Shown here: positions 54,235 to 64,000 of the stretch, one piece after another | Position numbering within the stretch: position 1 is the stretch's first letter | Layout: the number at the start of each line of letters is the position of its first letter | Origin: Branchiostoma floridae | Taxonomy: Eukaryota > Chordata > Leptocardii > Amphioxiformes > Branchiostomatidae | Direction: 5' to 3' | Length of the DNA: 64,000 bases | NCBI RefSeq assembly: GCF_000003815.2 | Contig: NW_023365726.1 | Coordinates: 22,517 to 86,516 of the forward strand | Program-made: the position numbers and the translations under genes | The notes under the pieces: generated by a model | The model's input: only the letters and a program-made list of their open reading frames with translations | Database searches by the model: none | Told to the model about the DNA's origin: nothing

Positions 54235-57200
54235 GGTACATACCAAGTGGCATGTTCTACAACACTTCCTTCCGCCTATTACACATTTTTATAGCTGAGT
54301 ACAACTTTACACACATGCTTGCTATGTATACAATAACACATGACATTTGGTCTCTTAGTAAACCTATCATTGCAGACATAAATATTTCCAATCCCCTTAT
54401 GGTTGTTACTATGTCAGTAAGTCACGGCCTGCTTATGGAGTAATGTAGTAGTCAAATTCATGACCACCAGAGGTCGCTAAACGTTTACATTGTTTTCGTT
54501 CATACAACAATATTGTGCCCCTGCCCCCCAAAAGGACATAGCTATTATGATGACAGAATATTGGTATATCTTATTCTTAGTGCATGTCTATCCAGTTACA
54601 ATATTGACGAGAAGTCATGGTTGTTTTGTCTTTGTTTGAACCTGCTCTACAACACAGATATTCAATTTACCAGATGACCGTAACACCAGTTTATACAAAT
54701 GTCAGTTTGTAGTTTCAACGAAGGCCAAATCAGGGGGGGGGGGGCATACCAGCTTGCGTGAGTCATTCGGTAACGTTATATCCCTGACATTCTACTGTGC
54801 ATATCGCGGGCGTAACTTTGAGAGAAAGAGAGAGAGGCTTTGGGAGGCTTTATTAGTCCATTAGCTGTGAATGTGATACAAAATTCTAAAAAAAATTGTA
54901 CATTGCTAATCTTCCTGGACAAGGCTGTCAAATCTACCCGGCAACGTTCACAGCTACAAGTTGTTATATGGCCACATGGCACATCGGGGGCCTGGTCACA
55001 GGTGTGTTGTATGGGCGGCTGGTACGTCGTGCAGTATGGTGGTGTTGTGTTAACATGCATATGCTTGGTGGAATATGAGGTATTTTATGTGCACATCTTG
55101 CTTATTTCCCAAAGGCATGTTTACTGGAATTTTAACCTTAACCATTTCTGAGTATAGTGACTTTCCAGGTTCGCACAACGTGAAGTTGTACATGTGAGTT
55201 AAGTAGTAGCAACAAAACTAGTCGTGAGGCCCCCAGGGGATGTAAGCAAAGTGGCCCCTCGTCACTGTACAGTAATAAAACTTATTTACACCTTTGATTC
55301 GGGTCGATTCATTCTTGAAAGAAATGTTAGACTGTATAGCTGTTCGTGTTGAGATATGTTGACGAGTAGTGTTTTACTTAACGTTATAAGTGAAAGAGGT
55401 GTCAGAATTATTTGTCGCCATATTAGCTTGAAGCAAATGTTGGGGCCTTGTGAGGGAGTTGGGATTGGTATTCTTATTTAGCAGCCGCAGCGTTGTTATG
55501 GTTAGTATGGTAAGGTCTTTCCACGAACAGAATAAATTTAGCTTATTTATCACTTTGAATACGTAGGAGAGAAAGTTGGAACGTGGGGATTTTTTTTCTG
55601 ATCATCACGTTCCCCTTCCGCTCCCGGCGGATCGTACTCGCCGCGCCAGTCTATCATGTGACTTCTAGTAGGGCAAAAACTGAACAAGCTCGCCAGTCCA
55701 ACAGTACAAGTGCTCGCATAGGTGTGGAGTTAAGAAGACTCGTGAAACGCATTAAGTGGTGAGTATTTAGTTGAATAGTCGAGAATTAGCTGACTGTATC
55801 GTGATAATAATGCTTGTAGACTCACAAGATGAGACCGGCGACTGGTGAGGTGAGGTGAGACTCACACAAATGTTAGGTGTCGACTCTTTCCTTTTATACT
55901 AGCACAATGGGGCTTACATATAGGTAGACTGGCGCGGCACGGTATACACAGCACATTTTCTCATCCAAGAGGTGAATGTAGGTATAATTATACTGCAAGA
56001 AAATTCGGTATCACTTATACGTTTTTTGCATTTCACCCTTAAAGCAGCCGTTGGTTTTGATACCCCATTTCTTGTCTGAGTGGCAAGCGAAAGCTGATAT
56101 AATACTTTGCGAGGAGTCCTGTGGTCTGAGCATCGTTCAATCCAGATCATAGGTACAACAATGGCGTTATATACCCCCGACATAATTGCTTGAATGGCAG
56201 ACAATGAAGAACAACTCACCTTACTTGATTGCACTAAAACATGAACCATGTCGGCGATAGAGAGTACAGGGCAAGTATTATATCTCAGAGCTGATTGTCC
56301 AAATTACAAATCACTGCAAATCTGTTGTTTTAATCCCGATTAACGCTCATGCCCAAGAAAGGAACACACATGTGTCCCAGCCATAGCTAAACTGTGCCCC
56401 TAATGCTAAGTAAATAAAAACAACAGGCATGCCCATACCTGAACTAATGTTAAAGAACTTTGAATTTATCAGTGTAAACTGACCACTTCCTTCCAAGCAT
56501 TGATGACTTCAAAAAGAATGCACTATTACAGTAGCTTCAATTGATGTAATGTCAGTCTAATAACATTGCTGATATATCTAATGTTTACAATGTGTTACAA
56601 TGTGTTACAAATACATGTACATGTACTGTTAAACATGTACGTATACCTAGCATCTTGCACGTGGTAAACTTTATTTCAACTGAGAAAATAACTGTTGATA
56701 TATTCTGTAACAATGTGCGGACGTATGTGGAAAACGATCATGTGGATTTCAATCTGTCACACTTACTGACCTTTTTGAACACCGCCTTTTTGAAATTGCA
56801 AAAATCCTGTCCATAATGGTGGAGTCAATGTTTACTTTGGAGTCAATGATTTCCTTAGTATGAAATAGGCTGAGTTATCGATATTTGCTTTGTGTATTAG
56901 CAGATCCAGGCTGAATTTTACAAGTCCGGCTTTTCCTATGTTCTCTAAAATACAGACCAGGCATTGTTGTTCATCAGAACCGTACTTTTTATAATAATAA
57001 ACATGTTCAATTGCAAGTTCTTGCCCGAGGGCTAATTGCAGGTACAAACAACATGTATGATAAGCAAAATACAGGTGCTAGGAACTACATTCTATGACAG
57101 TCACTATGCTGTGCTGTGCTACTCAAGTGTACATTATACTGGTTTTGTTGGGTCTGTGCCTTGTCGGTCTAAAGTTGTTTTTACGGCTAATACCTTCAAA

Positions 57201-58620
57201 AAGCCAGCTTTTGCTAGAGGAAAAGGGAGGGGGGCATTAAGGCATTAAGTGATCATGTTCCCTGCAGTGAACACCACATATTGTTGACTCTACCAAACCA
57301 TCAAATGTGGCAAGTGCTAAATGCATGCTATGTGGTTTGCTATGGGGATTTGATTTAATTGTATTCTATTTGATTCTATTACTGCATCACTCATTTGTCT
57401 GACAGCATGCCGCGTGATTTTATGCTCTTTAGATTGTCCAAGTAATCTCAGCATGGCCCGTGTTGTGTGATACGTTATCAATCCTTTGATAAGCCTGCGG
57501 TTAGAGTATCCAAATTTTACAGTTTATAAGGGTTTAAGTCTCAATTCACCCAGATCATGGTCTTTGCTTCATAGAAACTACTAATGCAAAAGTGTCAACG
57601 GTTGAAACATCGACGATTTCTCCCTGTCTTCCTAAAGTATGAACATATGATGAAAAAACAACTTACATAGTAAGCAGTATGTCACGGTATACATAGACAC
57701 TTTTGAGAAATTTTGTGGAACAGAAGAATAACTAGTTATATTTTCTGTGGCAGTCTCACATTTTACAGGGAACTCAAATGATATATTATGCATTTACTAG
57801 TAAACAGTGGCACGATATCATCAGTCGAAGTAGGGACAAAGGAAAACAAGATAAAAGGCAAATAAAGAAGGAATCTGCCCTATGGCTGAGCCGTCAGGAC
57901 TGATAACATAGTGCAGTACACTTTTAAATGTCAAGGGAACAATTTAGTACTTAAAAGCCTTTTAATGAAGACCACAATTCGGATTGCTTCTGATTGATGT
58001 TCTTAGTAAGTGGGACTTGATATGATAAATGCAATCTTTATCAGCTGCCGTATGTTTAACAACATTCGCGTTAGACCTTATCATGTTTAATTTGTATCAT
58101 GAAATGTTCATAATTCACGAATGAATAATGGTTCTCCCTATACGTAGTCTGTATGTTTTTTTTCTAGTTGGAAGGTCTTTTATTCTGAAGTGATGTGATT
58201 TTTTGTGTATTACACATTGCACATTGTGTGATTATCGTACGAACCAGTAGTGGTTTGAGGAACAGGAGGAATAAGAACCCAGGAAGCCACCCTGTTTTAT
58301 CTCAAGTTTCCTCCCTTCTTTTCTCGACAAGCGCAAGCCTTTTTCTGTTGACCTGTTGTGATCCATTATAGTGCTTTGTCAGGCGAGCAGACAGGGGTTC
58401 CGGCATGCATCAGTAGTTTTGACGCCTACTCAATTGAGAAATAATAGCCTGTGAGAGACCTCCAGTCAAGTTCAAAAGTACAAGGATATTTGAATATAAA
58501 CCCTGACATGTAAAGGAGTATGTGAATGCTTCCTTCGGCTTCGCCAGCAGACAACGGACAATATAACTCACCTCACTTAATTGCATTAAAACATGACAAG
58601 ACAATCAGTGACAACAAAGT
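54235..58620. repeat. Segmental duplication unit 3
   Basis: Contains, in the order of unit 1, the landmarks at 54.24, 54.41, 54.63, 55.30, 55.44, 55.60, 55.75, 56.91, 57.53, 57.98 and 58.11 kb. Minus-strand exon-like blocks ending at donor-type GTGAGT occur at about 56.22 and 58.57 kb, each beginning CATGTTTTA(G/A)TGCAAT. The two frames at 54776-55151 overlap on opposite strands and show no family features. Confidence 0.6.
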
Positions 58621-59173
58621 AATTGGTGTAGAAACTGTGCAACTGATATACATAATGTGCAACTGATAACTGACTGGTTTAAGTTAAGTCAAAGTGTTTA
58701 CATTATGTACAGGACCGTATAACGGAAGCATAGGTATGAGTCATGTAAAGGTGTATTTGTAAAGTGTTGTTCACAGAAACTGTATGATGAAAGTTCAAGA
58801 CTGATGTGAGTCAAGCCGAAGTATCGTTATACAAGTTTGCGTTCAGAGACTGTATTTCAGAAGCTTAAGACCGGTTAAGAGGGACGTATATCAAGACGAT
58901 GTGTACAGATAAGTTTATGTTGTGTGAGAAAGGCATGCAACGGAAGCACATAGTTCATGACTGGTTCATAGAGATGTAGATCATGACAAGTTGTTTTATC
59001 TTTTACCATGTATACACAGTCATATATGCAGGGCAGTAGACGGAGAGAGAACTCTGTTTGTACCTTATAACTATGTTGTAAGCTGTCTTCTAGGAAACAT
59101 ATTTTAATATTTGTAAATAGCTGACCATTTTTATGCTCTCCCCAAGACGGAGGAATAAAGTATGAAGAAGAAG

Positions 59174-59262
59174 AAGAATGAATAAGACCTTTATTGTACG
59201 TTTCTGCTCTTACAGTACTTCTGCTAAGTACAGGTCATAATGATAAAGTTTTGAGTAGTTCT
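59174..59262 (-). mobile_element. LINE 3' tail, (ATTC)-ended
   Basis: GAATGAATAAGACCTTTATTGTACG...CTAAGTACAGGTCATAATGATAAAG matches the insert of the inverted-repeat element near 45.27 kb. Only the tail is present. Confidence 0.5.
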
Positions 59263-60640
59263 GAATGATCTGGGTACAAGTACCAGATCTAGTGAATTAA
59301 AAAAAGAGTTATCTTACTACACGCAACTACAAAATGTAATGAATGCTAGTATGTACATGTTCTATACTAGTTTAGTGTAATGACTTATAAAGCACGTACG
59401 TGGGTGGTAGACAAAGATAGCGCCCAACTCGACGCCAAATAATCGGACCTGTGACCCGATTCGTAACCAAAACATGTGCCGGAGGTAGACAAAGGACTTG
59501 GAGTTTATTTCGTATCCGTACAAACTGTACGTTTCCTTCCATGCAATGAAGACTTTGAGAAGACTGTGAGATAATAGCTGGAATAAATGCTATTATCATT
59601 GGTGCTTGTTCCATGTGCCCTTTTTTTCTTACATCTAAGCGTAGTGTTACATTTGTGTGTTGTAGCCATGTAGCTATATAGCTAGTATATAGCACATGGT
59701 AAAATTTATCTTAATCATGAGTGGAGATGCTTTCGGGAATGAGAGTATTTTTTTCTGATCACAACATTCCGCTTCAAGTCCTGGCGAATCGTGCGTAGCA
59801 TTTGTATGTATGTGTGCAGATTTTGGACCCTGTCTTGAGTTATGGACATGCTATGGTCGTGATTTTTGAGTGATAGGTAACTCTTGTGACTGCGAATTGG
59901 AACTACAGGGGCCAATTTAGTGCAAACTTGATATCAGCTGCCATCATTCATAGATAACGGGTCTGTAGTTGTTGCTTTTAAATTCTAGATCTAGTTAAAC
60001 CTCTTCAACTTCGATGCCTTTTGTGCGGACGAGGTGTGATTTGTTGTATGTTTCACCTTGTAATTCACATTGTGAAAATATCTTGTAATAAATTACGTAC
60101 CAGTAATGGTTTTTGGAACAGCCTAATCATAAAGAGAAAGAAGAAATCAGAAAGCCACCGTGTTTTTGTTGAAGTTGTCCTTCCTTCGTTTCTCACAAAT
60201 TCGAGTCATTTTTTCGGTTGACCTTAATGTGACCTTCGATAGTACTTTGTCGGGCAGACGTAAGTGATATTAGCCTTCTTCGCTGCTTTCCACGATGGCG
60301 AGTGCTGGCGGTTATTGTTGGGGGGAGCACCCAAAAGATGACCGCCATGTAGCGCTCGTGGAAGGCTGCGATTTAGAAATTATAGCCTGAACGTGGCTTT
60401 CAACACAGGTACTGCCTGGGTACAGTAGGGTGTTATATAGCCCAGACATGTACAGTATGCAGATTACTGCTTGTAACGTTTGAGCAATGGGTACCTTTCT
60501 TCATTGCACTAAACATGAAGCAGATCAACAAGAGTACCAGACAAGTATTGCCTTCCAGAGCTGATCGTCAATTTAAAAGTTAATACAACTGCGTTAAGTT
60601 ATGAAAACGCGATGGACACAGCATGTGCCGACACGTGGGC
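59263..60640. repeat. Segmental duplication unit 4 (partial) and spacer
   Basis: Blocks matching unit 3 occur at 59.75 (TTTTTTTCTGATCACAACAT), 60.00 (CTTCAACTTCGATGCC), 60.10-60.26 (CCAGTAATGGTTTTTGGAAC and onward to TACTTTGTCGGGCAGAC) and 60.50-60.57 kb (CATTGCACTAAACATGAA, then CCAGAGCTGATCGTC). No gene supported. Confidence 0.55.
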
Positions 60641-60970
60641 CGCAGACAAAATGGCGTCACCGCATCAGGCTGGACGCTAAACACAATGTACATATTATTA
60701 TCCAACTTGACCTGTGACCCATGCTTATCCATGCAAAAGAACAGGTGTTTCATGTGTAAGACAAAGACAAAGAACCATGGACTTACAATACAAATCGAAT
60801 ACCTCATTCTATGCAATATTTCTGAGACATATTTCTTGTTGGCTGAATATACAAGATATATCAGACTATTGCTATTTTTCCACGTGCCCTTTGTTACATA
60901 GAAATGTAATATGCTACAGTCTCCTTTGCAGACATCCGGTAGCGTTTATTGGGGGCGGGGGGGGGGTGGT

Positions 60971-61368
60971 CTGTTGTTCGCGATTTCAGCATGTTTTCTA
61001 TGTCGTGGAAGGCAGGTTGTTACTACATTACTACTTCTCCCAGCCAACTTTCAGTATGGCATAGAAATAGTCTGTTGTTCGCGATTTCAGCATGTTTTCT
61101 ATGTCGTGGAAGGCAGGTTGTTACTACATTACTACTTCTCCCAGCCAACTTTCAGTATGGCATAGAAATAGTCTGTTGTTCGCGATTGCAGCATGCTTTC
61201 TATGTCGTGGAAGGCAGGTTGGTACTGCATTACTACTTCTCCCAGCCAACTTTCTGGATGGAAGAAAAATAGCCTGTTGTTCGCGATTTCAGCGTGTTTT
61301 CTATGCCGTGGAAGGCAGTGGTTACCACTATACTACTTCTCCCAGCCAACTTTCAGTATGGGATAGAG
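60971..61368. repeat. Tandem repeat, four copies of 101 bp
   Basis: CTGTTGTTCGCGATT begins at 60971, 61072, 61173 and 61274, an exact 101-bp step. The first three copies are nearly identical and the fourth is diverged. Because 101 is not a multiple of three, overlapping open frames appear in all plus-strand frames; these are artefacts. Confidence 0.9.
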
Positions 61369-63242
61369 AGAAATACCCTGCGTCTCGATCCACCCCCACC
61401 ACCCTCCACCCACACTCACACACAAAACGCTATCGCTCCGGATGTCCGCGAATGAGGCTAGCTAAGTATGATTCGCATCTTACACGTGCTTATACTTGGT
61501 CGTGACTGACAACTTCAACAGGTTCTGGTATAGTTAACATATCAGCATCTTAATGTGCAATACTGAAAGTATCCAACACACGCATACAGCTAAGATGCCT
61601 GATGAAAAGCAATGGAATTTGCAGCTCACCTCTTTGTTTCCCTATCGGTGAAGTCCCCGGGTAGATCCAGACATACTGTGGAATACATGTGCTAGTTTCA
61701 CCTTGCTAGCGTTTGGACTCGGTCACGTGACAAGGGGGGATTTGCATATATCCCATGATGCACTTTACTTTCGATCGCGTTCGATTTTCCGCGCGAACGC
61801 CGGCAAACCCGGAACTGCAAAGCCCAAGATGTAGGGCATGGGCATCTTCAAGATGTTGGCCATGTTGGACAGCAGCCAAGAGAATTAGGTGGGTAATTTT
61901 CGTCATTTTTTAGAGTTCGGGAATTGTAGTTTTCCATGAAAAGTGTTGATGTGTGTGATACCCGAGGAACATGTTTAATTTTGAGGTAAATGCCGATAGA
62001 CTTCTCATGCGTAAATCCCGTTGTCGCATGTTGGAGATTTGCATATAGTGCTATCAAATCTTCCGCATTGGTTAATCAAATAGTGGTGCTTTTTAAAAAA
62101 AAGTGTAGTTTACGTATGGTAGATTGATTGTGTGTCTAAAAAAACGAAAAGCACCAAAAAGCACTCATAGGAAGATCACGAAAACAGCCGCGCAGGATCG
62201 CATGGTTGGTCGTGTTTACATACGCCTGACAGTCGCGCGGAGGCCCTTTAAACTCATTAACATATGCAAATAAGCCGGTAAAGAAAAGATGGCGGACACG
62301 TAAACAAACACGAACGCGCCGTAGTTTTACCTTCCTAAAGCAATTTAGAAAGTTTGGAAAGATTGTTACAGTATGGGGACTTAGCAGACATTCAGGGAAA
62401 ACCTATTCAAACGGAAAATGTTGTTGGTTGGACTGGAAACTCGCTTAAAATGCGGAGGTGAGTGGGTATCGTATATGTCGCAAAGGCGGAAGTTACCAAG
62501 ATGGATTTTCGTACTTCGGGTCGATGAATTCACTTGAAACTCATGAGAGCCCAACCTGAACGTATTACTGTACTTGCAAAAGAACTAGATTTATGTAGCA
62601 CAGACTTTTCAAGGGTGGGCGTTTGTGGGCTTAATATTCGCTAAACAGACGGTCGCTCGGGATCACATAGCCGTAGAACTTGTTTACCTATCTTGTCATT
62701 ATTGACTGGTTAGGCTTGCTTGTGAGTTATACGAAGGAGTCTGATCTACATTTTCACCTTCACTGTCATATACGTACTGTCGTTGATATTTGGACCAATA
62801 AATCTTGTCAAAAAGTAGTTGTAGTCTTTCAGTTTCATAATTTGAGAGTCTGTCAGAATTTGTAAGTTATCAAGTGGTGCAGTGGTGTGTAAGATTTGTA
62901 ATTTATGGATTATTGTTGATTCCCCAGGTTAGCAGTGATGTTTATGAATATCATAGTTTATTTTCGAGAGTTTTTAATCCTTGCCAATGAAACAGAAAAA
63001 AATTGCATACCAGACCAGTTTATATCTTATGGGACATCCATAGATAGAAAATTATCCTAAATTGTAATGTTAAAGGTACATTTTGCTTTAATTTTGGTTC
63101 TTTATTGACATGTTCAATAACTGTGTCTCATTCTCCCAAAGTGAGCAAAGTGTCATCAATAACTTCATTGAAATACCTCAAGGAAATATATTCTATAAAA
63201 GGGTAAAAATCATCTTAGACTGTCCAATATTGTTTCCCTCAG
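61369..63242. promoter_or_regulatory. Second copy of the bidirectional promoter and 5' region of the SANT-like gene
   Basis: Around 61610-61765 the sequence repeats features of 6690-7010: AATGGAATTTGCAGCTCACCTCTTTG (a minus-strand AAAGAG donor, here with normal GT), CACGTGAC, ATTTGCATATATCCCATGATGCAC (octamer plus ZNF143/THAP11-like site). Near 62.26-62.30 kb ATGCAAATAAG and AAAGATGGCGGACACG form another octamer/YY1-like cluster that may be the transcription start of the gene beginning at 63243. No coding exon is seen between. Confidence 0.5.
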
Positions 63243-64000
63243 TCATGATGTCAACTCCATCAACGCCCCAAAAGAGGCCACATGTTGGCGGGAGTGGTCA
63301 CACCCCGTCTGGGAAGAGGAGGCAGCACAAACATGGAAAGAAAGATGGAGGAGCTCGCCGACCTCTCTCTTTCCTAAGTCCTAAGGTGATTAATTGCCAT
63401 AAGACAGAAAATGTTTCCTCGATCAAGATCATCATTGGCTGTTGTGGTATGGTCCAACAGGATGTAGCAAATTTACAAATTGTTAGGTTTCACTGATGAC
63501 CTTACAGGCTAAGGACAGTTTTACTGTTGTCAATTATACCATTAATACAATTATTTCACTAATGTGATGTTATTTCATAGTGCACTGATGTGATGTAATT
63601 TCATAGTATGTTTATTACATCATGACTCCTTGCAGAAACTATTCAGAAGTCGAGTAAGATTGGTGAGCCAAGACTGATGATGACACTCAGTACCAGTTAA
63701 ACTATAGCAAACTTTGCTATAGTTTCTCCTTGCTACAAATTACATGTATCCTGTATTTGCAACAGATAACACGATCTTTGGGGCACATGCTCACCCCAAA
63801 GATTCAACTGGCCAAGTCCCCTCGGCCTGTGAAACACCATCAGTGGACTGATAAGGAGGACAAGGCATTGATCCAGTTTTTGGATCTAAGCCACCTTGAT
63901 CAGGATGAAAATGTCACTGACACAGCATCCTGGCCAATGAGGCACGCTAACAGTCCCTTTTGGACAGAGGCTGCAACATCAATCAAGACGGCAACCAGGA
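63243..64000 (+). CDS. Myb/SANT-like domain protein, 5' part (runs off window)
   Basis: Three coding exons: 63243-63385 (ATG at 63245), a 27-bp microexon 63636-63662, and 63766 to the window end, all joined in phase 0 with clean GT-AG borders. The N-terminus is basic and proline/serine-rich (GKRRQHKHGKKDGGARRP), a likely nuclear signal. The third exon has HHQWTDKEDKALIQFLDL and later SPFWTEAATSIK, the first helix with its tryptophan and a second aromatic-led helix of a Myb/SANT fold, which binds DNA or histone tails. The window ends inside the domain. The first visible exon of the gene at 10.6-16.7 kb starts [11 protein letters not shown], which would complete such a domain, so the two may be paralogues (inference). 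Confidence 0.7.

Noticed and set aside
54776-55151. Overlapping frames of about 100 codons on both strands
   Set aside because: No family features on either strand, and the corresponding segments of the other duplication units are not open.
60623-61505. Several overlapping plus-strand frames of 84-137 codons
   Set aside because: They are one 101-bp tandem repeat read in three frames.
1-64000. tRNA genes, rRNA, CRISPR arrays, bacterial operons
   Set aside because: No cloverleaf with A and B boxes was recognised by eye, no regularly spaced spacer arrays are present, and the gene structure is eukaryotic. A tRNA scan could still find something I missed.

Overview
The window looks like a piece of an invertebrate deuterostome genome, most probably an amphioxus (Branchiostoma-type). 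Genes are split by many short introns with GT-AG (and some GC-AG) borders, the immune/apoptosis genes are of the expanded lancelet type (TRAF, caspase), and introns and spacers are full of diverse LINE and small DNA-transposon relics. There are five runs of N (8015-8521, 12173-12272, 16953-17052, 22654-22863, 23284-23383). The species call is inference; nothing bacterial or viral was seen.

Left part (5-18 kb): a minus-strand TRAF-domain gene without RING or zinc fingers (5080-6637) shares a short bidirectional promoter with a plus-strand gene of unknown function whose last exon has a HIRAN-like region (7060-9159). Converging on it is a ten-exon minus-strand gene (10635-16730) that I do not recognise by name. 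Its reading frame is intact across every visible splice junction, and it carries three blocks that resemble the D, D and E blocks of P-element/THAP9-like RNase H-fold transposases. A caspase-8-like gene on the plus strand (17053-18137) follows immediately; its 5' part, and that of the unknown gene, both vanish at the same 100-N gap.

Middle (18-45 kb): a degraded RTE-type LINE (21.3-23.3 kb), two nearly identical LTR-like repeats in inverted orientation (23.96-24.44 and 25.90-26.37 kb), and a complete seven-exon RING/zinc-finger/coiled-coil/MATH TRAF gene on the minus strand (28173-34064) with a CR1-like LINE and small transposons in its introns. Five consensus NF-kB sites lie in and around this gene. 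A second CR1/Jockey-type LINE (38.3-40.0 kb) and a TRAF MATH-exon fragment with a partial inverted duplication (41.4 kb) follow.

Right part (45-64 kb): an old tandem segmental duplication (units near 45.7, 51.0, 54.2 and 59.8 kb) with no clear protein-coding gene, later insertions (LINE end, a 250-bp transposon with an 8-bp target duplication), a 4 x 101-bp tandem repeat, a second copy of the bidirectional promoter (61.6-61.8 kb), and the first three coding exons of a Myb/SANT-like gene that runs off the window. That gene may be the fuller relative of the unknown gene at 10.6-16.7 kb. A working picture is an innate-immunity neighbourhood (TRAF adaptors, a caspase, kB sites) interleaved with a transposase-like gene family that shares promoters with its neighbours.
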